Shown one piece after another: positions 33,900 through 41,973 of a DNA stretch of 42,658 bases. The first letter of the stretch is position 1; each line of letters starts with the position of its first letter. Origin of the DNA: UBA3700 sp963592135 (lineage in GTDB: Bacteria > Bacillota > Clostridia > Christensenellales > UBA3700); the NCBI GenBank assembly GCA_963592135.1, contig CAVAVP010000020.1:1-42658 (forward strand). The letters are read 5' to 3'. Position numbers and translations under genes: made by a program. The notes beneath the pieces are model-generated. The model was not told the DNA's origin, did no database searches, and saw only the letters and a list, made by a program, of their open reading frames with translations.

Positions 33900-35282
33900 C
33901 TATTTGTTTGTCAATTTCATATATAAATCCGGATTAACCGTCTTTAACATCATTTCAAGTTCGCCATCAGACATTGCTGCAGTTCTTCCTTGTTCATATT
34001 CTTTATCTACTATTGCTTTCATACCATCAACGATTTTATCTTTTTTATCAATTTTATTAACGCCTGTTAGTGAATAGTTAGCATTAATCCAAAAAGCAAT
34101 ACCAGCGTTTCCAGAGTGAGCATCAACTGCTACTCTTGGTGGTACTCCAAATATTTTATCCGTATCACAAATGTTGTATATTTCTGGATCTTTTAATAAG
34201 CCATCCGCATGAATTCCAGCATGTGTAACATTAAATGCTCTCCCTACAAACGGAGTTCTCTCCGGAATCTTTATTCCCATTGATTCAAAATATTTAGCAA
34301 TCTCTGTTACAACTTTAAAATCCATTCCAGCATGCGTGCCTTTAAGTGCCGCATATTCAACAGCCATAGCCTCAAGTGGACAATTTCCTGTTCTCTCCCC
34401 AATTCCCATAAGTGTACAATTAACTGAAGAACAACCATAAAGCCAAGCTGTAGCTGAATTTGTTACAACTTTATAAAAATCATTGTGTCCATGCCACTCT
34501 AATTGTTCTGATGGAACTTCACCATAATATCTAAGACCTGAAATTATTCCTGGTACTGAACGGGGAAGTGTAACACCAGGATATGAAATACCATATCCCA
34601 TAGTATCACATGCACGAATTTTTATAGGAATTCCAGATTCTTTAGATAATTGCATTAATTCATACGCAAGAGGCGCAACAAATCCATAAAAGTCTGCACG
34701 AGTTATATCCTCAAAGTGACATCTTGGAATTACTCCCTTCTCAAGTGCCATTTTAACTACACTTAAATATTTATCTGCTGCTTGTTTTCTTGTTAAGTTC
34801 ATTTTCTTAAAGATATGATAATCTGAACATGAAACTAATATTCCTGTTTCTTTGATTCCCATTTCCTTAACAAGTTCAAAATCTTTTTCATTTGCTCTAA
34901 TCCATGATGTAATCTCTGGGAATTCATACCCAAGTTCCATACACTTTCTTACAGCTTCTCTATCTTTTTCTGAATATAAGAAAAATTCGCTTTGTCTTAT
35001 AATTCCCTTTTTACCGCCTAATTTATGCATTAAATCATAAAGATGAACAATTTGCTCAACAGTAAATGGCTTCGTTGCTTGTTGGCCATCTCTAAAGGTT
35101 GTATCTGTAATCCAAATTTGATCAGGTATTTCCATTGGAGTTTGTCTAAAATTAAACGCAATTTTAGGGATGGTATCGTAAGAATATAACTCACGATATA
35201 AGTTTGGTGAGCCAACATCTTGAAGGTTTGGCTTCCAGTTACTTTCCATTAATACATTTTTATGTTTATTATATTTAATCAT
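33900..35282 (-). CDS. Re-citrate synthase-like HMGL enzyme (2-isopropylmalate-synthase family)
   Basis: A protein of 460 residues in the LeuA/homocitrate-synthase superfamily. DTTFRDGQQ (60-68) carries the metal-binding Asp and catalytic Arg, HGHND (264-268) the metal histidines, and GERTGNCPLEA the following conserved segment. The N-terminal DVGSPNLYRELYSYDTIPKI extension and IIRQSEFFLYS are as I recall them in clostridial Re-citrate synthase (condensing acetyl-CoA and oxaloacetate). That would feed 2-oxoglutarate and glutamate synthesis in an anaerobe lacking Si-citrate synthase. 2-Isopropylmalate synthase cannot be excluded, but no other leucine genes are adjacent. It starts two bases after the prfA stop. 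Confidence 0.7.
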   Translation of the reverse strand: MIKYNKHKNVLMESNWKPNLQDVGSPNLYRELYSYDTIPKIAFNFRQTPMEIPDQIWITDTTFRDGQQATKPFTVEQIVHLYDLMHKLGGKKGIIRQSEFFLYSEKDREAVRKCMELGYEFPEITSWIRANEKDFELVKEMGIKETGILVSCSDYHIFKKMNLTRKQAADKYLSVVKMALEKGVIPRCHFEDITRADFYGFVAPLAYELMQLSKESGIPIKIRACDTMGYGISYPGVTLPRSVPGIISGLRYYGEVPSEQLEWHGHNDFYKVVTNSATAWLYGCSSVNCTLMGIGERTGNCPLEAMAVEYAALKGTHAGMDFKVVTEIAKYFESMGIKIPERTPFVGRAFNVTHAGIHADGLLKDPEIYNICDTDKIFGVPPRVAVDAHSGNAGIAFWINANYSLTGVNKIDKKDKIVDGMKAIVDKEYEQGRTAAMSDGELEMMLKTVNPDLYMKLTNK

Positions 35283-35284
35283 CT

Positions 35285-36349
35285 TTAATTATCTATTTTA
35301 GATAGCAATTCATTTTGATTTGCAAGTTGAAGTGCCTCTAACATACTCTCCATATCTCCATCCATAAAATCATCAAGTGAATACATTGTATATCCTATTC
35401 TATGATCTGTTACTCTATTTTGTGGGAAGTTATAAGTTCTTATCTTTTCAGATCTATCTCCACTTCCTACTTGATTTTTTCTTTCCGATGCATATTCGCT
35501 ATCTGCTTTTGTCTTATAAAATTCATATAATCTAGATCTTAAAACTTGGAATGCTTTTTCCTTATTCTTTAATTGAGATCTTTCATCTTGTGAGGTAACT
35601 ACAAGTCCTGTTGGAATATGAGTTAATCTTATAGCCGTTTCAGTTTTATTTACCTTTTGACCACCTGCACCACTTGATCTATAGGTATCTATCTTAACGT
35701 CCTTTTCATTAAGTTCTACTTCAACATCTTCAACCTCTGGCAAAACAGCAACAGTTACAGTTGATGTATGAACTCTTCCTTGAGATTCCGTCTCTGGAAC
35801 ACGTTGAACTCTATGAACGCCGCTTTCAAACTTTAATTTTGCAAATGCGCCCGCACCAGATACTTGGAAAGTACATTCCTCAATACCACCTAAGTCATCA
35901 GTTTCAACGTTGATTTCCTCAGTTTTCCATCTTTTTCTTTCAGCATATCTCATGTACATTCTCATTAGTTCATAACCAAAAAGTGCACTCTCTTCACCAC
36001 CAGCTGCAGCTCTAATTTCAATAATAACGTTCTTTTGGTCATGTGGGTCTACTGGAAGTAAAGCAACCTTTAAATCTTTTTCTATTTGCTCAATTTGCTC
36101 TTTGTTTTGCTTATACTCTTCCTTTGCCATTTCTGCAAGTTCATCATTTCCTTCCATTAACTCTTTGCAGCCATCCATATTGGCTTTAACTTCAAGGTAT
36201 TTATAATAAAGATTTACTGCATTTTCAAGTGCAGCATGTTCTTTTGCATACTCTCTCCAAACCTTTTGGTCTGCTATAACTTCAGGATCAGCTAACAACT
36301 CTGTTAACTTTTCGTATCTTTCGGCCATTAAACGTAATTTTTCAAACAT
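35285..36349 (-). CDS. prfA: Peptide chain release factor 1
   Basis: Recognises UAA and UAG and triggers peptide release. The 354 residues have the codon-recognition tripeptide P-E-T (185-187 in RVPETESQGR) and catalytic GGQ (229-231 in SSGAGGQKVNK). The DLGGIEECTFQVSGAGAF segment is family-typical. It begins one base after the DUF1385-PrmC gene; PrmC is the enzyme that methylates Gln231. Several genes in the window end in TAG, consistent with RF1 use. Confidence 0.97.
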   Translation of the reverse strand: MFEKLRLMAERYEKLTELLADPEVIADQKVWREYAKEHAALENAVNLYYKYLEVKANMDGCKELMEGNDELAEMAKEEYKQNKEQIEQIEKDLKVALLPVDPHDQKNVIIEIRAAAGGEESALFGYELMRMYMRYAERKRWKTEEINVETDDLGGIEECTFQVSGAGAFAKLKFESGVHRVQRVPETESQGRVHTSTVTVAVLPEVEDVEVELNEKDVKIDTYRSSGAGGQKVNKTETAIRLTHIPTGLVVTSQDERSQLKNKEKAFQVLRSRLYEFYKTKADSEYASERKNQVGSGDRSEKIRTYNFPQNRVTDHRIGYTMYSLDDFMDGDMESMLEALQLANQNELLSKIDN

Positions 36350-36350
36350 A

Positions 36351-38165
36351 TTAATCTCTCTTTGCTACTATTATTCTATCGATGCCTTCTAGATCTTTAA
36401 CAATCTCTACAGTAAATCCTGTAAACAATTTTGCTATATCTTTAGCCTCGTTCTCTCCACATTCAAATAGCACAATTCCCTTTTCTTCTAAATGGGAAGT
36501 TGCACCATCTACTATTTTTCTATATAAGTTTAATCCATCCTCACCACCATCTAAGGCAACCATTGGATCAAAATCTTTTACTTCTCTATCAAGTGTTGGA
36601 ATTATTTTTGTTGGTATATATGGAGGATTTGCAACAATCACATCAAATTTTCCATTAATGTTTTCATAAACATCACTTTGAATAATTTCAACATCTGCAT
36701 TGTTTTTCTTAACATTTCTTTTTGCGACAACAAGTGCTTTTTCAGAAATATCTGAAGCCACAACATGTGCATTTGTTTCTTTAGATATAGCAATAGCAAC
36801 ACATCCAGAACCCGTGCACATATCTAAAACTTTAGTTTCTTTGTTTATATATTTTAAAGCTTGTTCAACTAAATTTTCTGTTTCAACTCTTGGAGATAAA
36901 ACATCAACATTAACTTCTATTTCATATCCACAAAAATCTACATTACCTATAACTTTCCAAAGTGGCATACCTGTTAATCTTTTTTCTAGAATTTCATTTG
37001 CCTTATCTAACTGAGATTGCTTAATAGAAGTTTGAAGGGCGACTTCACTTCTTTTAATTCCCATAGCAATAGATAAAATCCATTCTATTTCAGAAGAATC
37101 AGCATTTGTAGATTTTAGTTTTTCTTCCATCTCTGCTTTAATTTTCTTTAAAGGTTTTTTAACATCAAACTTTTGAGGAGCTATATTTGGATTTTCATCC
37201 ATTTGTTGAACCATTTTAAATGCTGCAATTGCAACTTCAAGCATATCATCAGTTGGTTCTTGAGTTGTTAGTAATTGAAGCGCAAGACCTGGGGCTTTTA
37301 ATATTCTAACAAGAATATTATCAAACTTTGCCATAACCTTTAAAAATTCATACGAAACACCTGCAACTAGTGGTATACAAATAAGTTTTACTAAAAATTG
37401 CATCCCACTATTTTTAAATACATCTGTATATGGATATGTTAAAGAAAGCAATGATTTAACAACAGCAATAATTAATATTGAAATAATCATGACAATAAAC
37501 ATAAATGTTGTACCGCATCTATCGTGTTGTCTTGACATTTTTCTAGCATTTTCGACTGTTAAATCTAAATCATTTTCATAACAAGTTATAGTTTTATGCT
37601 CAGCACCATGATACATATACGTACGCTTTACATCTGGCATTAGAGTTGTTGCCCATATATATAACAAGAAAATACCTATTCTTATTATACCCTCACCTAG
37701 TGCTATAAGAAGGTTAACCCACCATAAGTCTAAATGATTTTTTATATTTGTTAATCCAACAATTAAATCTTCAACAATTAAATTTGGCAAAAATACAAAT
37801 AAAAAAACAGAAAGTGCAATACCTAAAATTACAGATATTGCCATAACTATAGAATAAATGTCTATACCAAACTTTTTAGATAACCATTTTTCAAATTTTC
37901 CAGGTTCGGCATCATCTCCAAAGACTTCTCCAGATCTCATTAAACAGCCCATTCCTATAATCATTGAACTTATAAAATTCAAAAATCCACGGATAATAGG
38001 AATACGGAAAAAGATGTTCTTTTCCTTAGTTGGTTTTACGTAATTGCTCTCTATAACAATTTGGCCTTTTTCATCTCTAACGGCTGTCGCTATTGACTTA
38101 GTGCCTCTCATCATTACGCCCTCAATTACGGCCTGTCCTCCGATTGATGTACACTTCTTTCTCAA
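36351..38165 (-). CDS. prmC: DUF1385 membrane domain fused to PrmC glutamine methyltransferase
   Basis: A fusion of 604 residues. Residues about 1-300 are DUF1385: SIGGQAVIEGVMMRG, about four to five membrane helices, and YMYHGAEHKTITCYE. Residues about 325-604 are PrmC/HemK: SRVETENLV, VLDMCTGSGCVAIA for SAM and NPPY (513-516) for the target glutamine of RF1 and RF2. These domains are usually separate neighbouring genes in Clostridia. The start is TTG at 38165 with AAGAGG six bases upstream; a longer frame to 38195 lies inside the rpmE terminator and is rejected. The PrmC part would be tethered to the membrane. Confidence 0.9.
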   Translation of the reverse strand: MRKKCTSIGGQAVIEGVMMRGTKSIATAVRDEKGQIVIESNYVKPTKEKNIFFRIPIIRGFLNFISSMIIGMGCLMRSGEVFGDDAEPGKFEKWLSKKFGIDIYSIVMAISVILGIALSVFLFVFLPNLIVEDLIVGLTNIKNHLDLWWVNLLIALGEGIIRIGIFLLYIWATTLMPDVKRTYMYHGAEHKTITCYENDLDLTVENARKMSRQHDRCGTTFMFIVMIISILIIAVVKSLLSLTYPYTDVFKNSGMQFLVKLICIPLVAGVSYEFLKVMAKFDNILVRILKAPGLALQLLTTQEPTDDMLEVAIAAFKMVQQMDENPNIAPQKFDVKKPLKKIKAEMEEKLKSTNADSSEIEWILSIAMGIKRSEVALQTSIKQSQLDKANEILEKRLTGMPLWKVIGNVDFCGYEIEVNVDVLSPRVETENLVEQALKYINKETKVLDMCTGSGCVAIAISKETNAHVVASDISEKALVVAKRNVKKNNADVEIIQSDVYENINGKFDVIVANPPYIPTKIIPTLDREVKDFDPMVALDGGEDGLNLYRKIVDGATSHLEEKGIVLFECGENEAKDIAKLFTGFTVEIVKDLEGIDRIIVAKRD

Positions 38166-38182
38166 TTTAAACCTCTTTTTAG

Positions 38183-38216
38183 AAAAAAAGTGCAAGTTTT
38201 TTGAAAATCTTGCACT
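38183..38216 (-). terminator. Terminator after rpmE, just before the DUF1385-prmC start
   Basis: AGTGCAAG and CTTGCACT form an 8-bp stem with a 12-base loop, followed on the minus strand by a T7 tract. It ends only 18 bases before the TTG start at 38165, leaving no room for a separate promoter; downstream genes may depend on read-through or on an overlapping promoter. Confidence 0.8.
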
Positions 38217-38282
38217 CTAAATTCCTTTTACACTAATTTTTAGTCAAGATTAAAAGCTCTTGAACTTAATAATTATGAAATG

Positions 38283-38498
38283 TTATTTGTTTTGAGCTTT
38301 ATTAAAACGAGCATTGAACTTATCGATTCTACCACCAGCATTTACTTGTTTTTGCTTACCTGAGTAGAAAGGATGACATTTGCTGCAAACTTCAACTCTC
38401 ATAGTATCTCCAGCATATGTTGAACCCATAACAAATTCATTGCCGCAAGAACACTTAACTGTTACATCATGATAATTAGGTTGAATATTTTCTTTCAT
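38283..38498 (-). CDS. rpmE: Ribosomal protein L31, zinc-binding form
   Basis: Large-subunit ribosomal protein of 71 residues. C16, C18, C38 and C41 (KCSCGN and VCSKCHPFY) form the C+ zinc site, so this is the zinc-containing paralogue, not the C- form. GRIDKFNARF is the family's C-terminal segment. It has a GAGAGGT ribosome site and a perfect consensus promoter. Confidence 0.97.
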   Translation of the reverse strand: MKENIQPNYHDVTVKCSCGNEFVMGSTYAGDTMRVEVCSKCHPFYSGKQKQVNAGGRIDKFNARFNKAQNK

Positions 38499-38534
38499 CG
38501 TATTTACCTCTCATTTATATTTAATACGTGTATT

Positions 38535-38563
38535 ATTATATAAATAAGTAAATATACTGTCAA
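38535..38563 (-). promoter_or_regulatory. Consensus sigma-A promoter of rpmE
   Basis: On the minus strand TTGACA (38558-38563), exactly 17 bases, and TATAAT (38535-38540). The predicted leader is about 30 bases. This is the strongest promoter seen in the window. Confidence 0.9.
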
Positions 38564-38715
38564 GCAAAAAATAAATCTTACTTTTAAGTGTTAACTAAAA
38601 TACTAAAACACTCATAATTGTTGACTTATATATTAGTACAATTTTTAGTAAATGTTTTATTCATTATTTAATCATTTACCTACTATATTTAAATTTTCAA
38701 TATTTACTTATATTA

Positions 38716-38744
38716 TTGCAATATCTTATCTTTTATGTTAAAGT
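38716..38744 (+). promoter_or_regulatory. Possible promoter of the MDR-like gene
   Basis: TTGCAA (38716-38721), 17 bases, and TAAAGT (38739-38744), about 28 bases before the start codon. The -10 is weak. Confidence 0.4.
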
Positions 38745-38772
38745 ATCAAATGTACAAAAATAGGAGATAATT

Positions 38773-39747
38773 ATGCAATCTTGGGTTATAAATAATTCTA
38801 GAAAACTTACACTAATTAGCGAAGATTCCACTGAATTTGATACTAAAACACAAGCTAAAGTCAAAATCTCTAGAGCATGCATTAATAAAAGCGATATTGC
38901 TTCTTTTCAAGATAAATATAATAATCTACCTATTGTGCCTTCAAGAAGTGCTTTAGGATTTATAAGCGAATCAACAGATCCGGCGTACCAAAAAGGTCAA
39001 AGAGTTTATCTTTCACCCTATATTTCAAGTGAAGATAACAAAACATACATTAAGGGCAAAAACTTTGATGGATATTTATCAGACTTCTCTATCGTTCCTT
39101 TTGATAATATCTTTTCAATACCTGAGATGATACCAGATGAAGATTTTACATTTATCGAAGATATTGCTATGGCTCTTAAAATTTGTAACCTACTTAGCAT
39201 TAAAGAAACTAGATATGTTCTACTTCAAGGAGCTACAACCTTGAACATAATTCTTGGTCAATTTGCTCTATATTATCAAGCAATTCCAATTATTATTGAT
39301 TCAGACGAAACGGCTCTATCTAAAGCAGAAGAAAAAGGAATTTACTATACTATTAACTCAAAAAAAGACAATGTTTATGATAGAATTTTAGAAATAACAG
39401 CAGGAGCACTTGCTAATTATATTGTAGTTGATGTTGATACATTCCCAGAGATTGAGTATGACTTATTAAAGTTTGCATCTATTGGTGCAAAAATTGCTCT
39501 ATCTGGTTTTAATACATCAACAGAAAAATCCAAAATAGATATTTCACACGTTGTAGAAAAAAAACTTACAATTTATGGTATCAATGATGGCATTGGACAA
39601 ATTGCTACCGCAATTAACATGCTTGCAACAGACGTTATAAATGTTGATGGATTAGTTGAAAAAGTATATAACTTCGATGAGGCTGAACAAGCATTTTTAG
39701 ATCTTGAAGCAAACACTCATAGATTTAAAACCTTGATTCACTGCTAA
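38773..39747 (+). CDS. Divergent MDR (alcohol-dehydrogenase-like) protein, probably lacking zinc
   Basis: A protein of 324 residues with the GroES-like then Rossmann layout of medium-chain dehydrogenases. The usual G-[IH]-C-G-x-D-x-H segment reads ACINKSDIASF: Cys36 is kept, but the His is lost. The four-cysteine structural-zinc loop is absent. The nucleotide loop reads LLQGATTLNIILG instead of GxGxxG, so NAD(P) binding may be weak or changed. It may be a regulatory or non-enzymatic relative, or a quinone-reductase-like enzyme. AGGAG precedes the ATG; a strong terminator follows. Confidence 0.7.
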   Translation: MQSWVINNSRKLTLISEDSTEFDTKTQAKVKISRACINKSDIASFQDKYNNLPIVPSRSALGFISESTDPAYQKGQRVYLSPYISSEDNKTYIKGKNFDGYLSDFSIVPFDNIFSIPEMIPDEDFTFIEDIAMALKICNLLSIKETRYVLLQGATTLNIILGQFALYYQAIPIIIDSDETALSKAEEKGIYYTINSKKDNVYDRILEITAGALANYIVVDVDTFPEIEYDLLKFASIGAKIALSGFNTSTEKSKIDISHVVEKKLTIYGINDGIGQIATAINMLATDVINVDGLVEKVYNFDEAEQAFLDLEANTHRFKTLIHC

Positions 39748-39780
39748 TACTAAATTGTCCATATTATGAGCTTAAAATTT

Positions 39781-39807
39781 TCCACAATTCCTATTGTGGA
39801 TTTTTTT
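39781..39807 (+). terminator. Terminator of the MDR-like gene
   Basis: TCCACAAT and ATTGTGGA pair around TCCT and are followed by T7. Confidence 0.9.
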
Positions 39808-39994
39808 ATTTAATTTTCTTTATGTAAAAAAAAAATATTCCGAATTATTAAACATATTAATAGACAAATGTTGAATAAGTAATAATTTTTCTATTTTTAA
39901 TATTTTTACACAACACTTGTTGTCTAACATAAATTATTTTTAAAATTACACCTAAATTTTACATAAAATTCTTTTAATACTAAATAATTTACTT

Positions 39995-40000
39995 TATAAT
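39995..40000 (+). promoter_or_regulatory. -10 element of spoVG
   Basis: TATAAT 33 bases before the start. The -35 region (TTTTAA at 39972-39977) is poor, and no clear sigma-H-type promoter was found. Confidence 0.4.
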
Positions 40001-40032
40001 GCTAATAAAGTTAGACTAAAAAGGATTTAAAT

Positions 40033-40302
40033 ATGATAAAAATAACAAACACTAACATAAGATTAATTACACATTCTGAGACAGGAAAGTTAAAAGCTGT
40101 TGCCACAATTATAATTGATGACTCGTTTGCTATTCATGATATTAAATTAATTGAAGGCAGAGATGGAATTTTTGTAGCAATGCCTTCAAGAAAAAACCAC
40201 GAGGGATATTTTAAAGATATTGCTCATCCACTTAATAGCGAGGTTAGAAATTATGTATGCACTACGATTTTGGATGCATATAAACATGCAATTTCTAATT
40301 AA
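40033..40302 (+). CDS. spoVG: Regulator SpoVG
   Basis: A small RNA/DNA-binding regulator of 89 residues, linked to sporulation, division and virulence gene control in Gram-positives. The sequence starts ITNTNIRLI and includes KAVATIIIDDSFAIHDIKLI, then GIFVAMPSRK and HPLNSEVRN, all family signatures. It is a single-gene unit with AAGGA about seven bases before ATG 40033. Its presence does not prove sporulation, as non-sporeformers have it too. Confidence 0.96.
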   Translation: MIKITNTNIRLITHSETGKLKAVATIIIDDSFAIHDIKLIEGRDGIFVAMPSRKNHEGYFKDIAHPLNSEVRNYVCTTILDAYKHAISN

Positions 40303-40347
40303 TAATAGTCTTTATTATTTTTTTCTATAAATTATTTTACCTTTCAA

Positions 40348-40379
40348 AAATATGGAGGCCTGTTTTGGTCTCCATATTT
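40348..40379. terminator. Bidirectional terminator between spoVG and the acyl-CoA-ligase gene
   Basis: AAATATGGAGGCC and GGTCTCCATATTT pair over 13 bp (one G-U) around TGTTTT. A T5 run follows on the minus strand. The stem includes part of the ligase stop codon. Confidence 0.8.
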
Positions 40380-41973
40380 ACATTAACTTTTTAAAATCTA
40401 TCTTTCCAATTTGATTTAATGGCATTTTATCTATTTTTATTATTTCTTTAGGAGTTGAGTATTTTAATTCACTGCTTTTTATTTTGTTTAGGATTTCGTT
40501 TTTTAATTCTTGTGTTAACTTTTCACCTGCTTTTAGCTCTACATATAACCTAATTTGAGGCTTTCCTTGCTCATAAAAGCAAACCGCACAAGAAATATTA
40601 ATCTTATCAATTTTATTTACTATATTTTCTATTTCTTGAGGAAATACATTATTTCCAGATATTTTTATAAGTCTTTTTTCTCTATCTACAAAAAATACAT
40701 TATCATCTTTATCCATGTATCCCATATCCCCAGTGTTAAAATATTTTTCACCTTCTATAAACGTAAATATCTCATCTCTTTCTTTAAAGTATCCTTTCAT
40801 CATTGAATTTGTAGAAATATATAGATTGCCAACTTTATTAACATCTAATATATTTTTATTCTCATCAAGAACAAGAAATTTCGATCCTGGAAGCGGTTTT
40901 CCTATAGAGCCTTCTTGATACGAATATTGAAGATTAATTAGACATACACCACACTCTGTTAACCCATATCCTTCAGCGATTCTTAAATTTGAACCATATT
41001 TTTTGCACCTATTTTCAAAATCTTGTTTAACATCATTAGGAAGTTTATCTCCTCCACAAAAAACATCTACAATTTTATTTAAGCACTTACCTTTAAATAA
41101 AAAATTTTTAGATAATTTTCTTAACATATTAGGAACACAAGGAATAATAGATACAGGCTTTATATGCATCAAAAGTGCTACATATGTTGGATTAAACTTT
41201 GGAACTAATATTGATTGAGTTCCAAAGCAAAGCGATGTGTGTACACAAACCCCAAGGCCAAATGTATGAAATATCGGAAGAGCCATAAGCATACCTATTT
41301 TATCTGTTGTTTGCACGCCACCATATGCAGCCGCTATTAAATTATCTGCTACATGGTTATAGGCCTCATTTGTTAAAATGGAAGTTTTTGATTCTCCTGT
41401 TGTTCCAGATGAGTGCATGTAAATTGCAACATCATTTCCATGTATCTCTACATTTTTCTCTTCATATTTTTTAATGCTTGAATATTTTATAAGTTTATTT
41501 GAATATTTTATTCCCTTTTTATATTTTCTTGTCCAAAGCGCATAAAAAGGAACAAACAACTTTGGAAGATAATCAAGTGCACTGCATAAAATAACCGGCG
41601 TATCTATAACTTTAAATATAGGATAATTGTTATAGAATTCATCAAACATAATAAAGCATTTAGGCTTCATTTCATCATTTATCTTTTGCAATGTTTCATT
41701 CTTAACCAGTGGATGTAAAAGATTTGCAATAGCACCAATTTTATTTACTGCATAAAAAGATATAATTGCATTTGGAATATTACCTAAACAAATTACAACA
41801 TTATCTCCTTTTTCAATTCCAATATTTTGCAAAAAACTAGATATTTTTTCGACTTCACTAATAAAGGCCTTTCTTTTTATATTTTTACCATAAAAACTTA
41901 TCATCTTATTTTTATCACTTAAATAAGATGATCTATTTATCATATAGTCATACATAGATTTATTAAAATCCAT
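40378..41973 (-). CDS. AMP-forming acyl-CoA synthetase-like ligase
   Basis: An ANL-superfamily enzyme of 531 residues that activates a carboxylic acid, probably a fatty acid, as acyl-AMP. Motifs in order: HSSGTTGESK (187-196) for ATP phosphate, EGYGLTECG for adenine binding, YFNTGDMGYMD with the ribose-binding Asp, and REKRLIKISGNNVFPQEIE as the hinge and C-terminal domain. The catalytic lysine region near the end reads MPLNQIGKIDFKKL. The substrate cannot be determined. Its ATG overlaps the PAP2 stop at 41973, which couples it to lipid phosphate metabolism. Confidence 0.85.
   Translation of the reverse strand: MDFNKSMYDYMINRSSYLSDKNKMISFYGKNIKRKAFISEVEKISSFLQNIGIEKGDNVVICLGNIPNAIISFYAVNKIGAIANLLHPLVKNETLQKINDEMKPKCFIMFDEFYNNYPIFKVIDTPVILCSALDYLPKLFVPFYALWTRKYKKGIKYSNKLIKYSSIKKYEEKNVEIHGNDVAIYMHSSGTTGESKTSILTNEAYNHVADNLIAAAYGGVQTTDKIGMLMALPIFHTFGLGVCVHTSLCFGTQSILVPKFNPTYVALLMHIKPVSIIPCVPNMLRKLSKNFLFKGKCLNKIVDVFCGGDKLPNDVKQDFENRCKKYGSNLRIAEGYGLTECGVCLINLQYSYQEGSIGKPLPGSKFLVLDENKNILDVNKVGNLYISTNSMMKGYFKERDEIFTFIEGEKYFNTGDMGYMDKDDNVFFVDREKRLIKISGNNVFPQEIENIVNKIDKINISCAVCFYEQGKPQIRLYVELKAGEKLTQELKNEILNKIKSSELKYSTPKEIIKIDKMPLNQIGKIDFKKLM

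Noticed and set aside
38165..38195. Start of the DUF1385-PrmC protein at 38195
   Set aside because: That TTG lies in the rpmE terminator stem and T-tract; TTG 38165 has AAGAGG at six bases and matches the family start.
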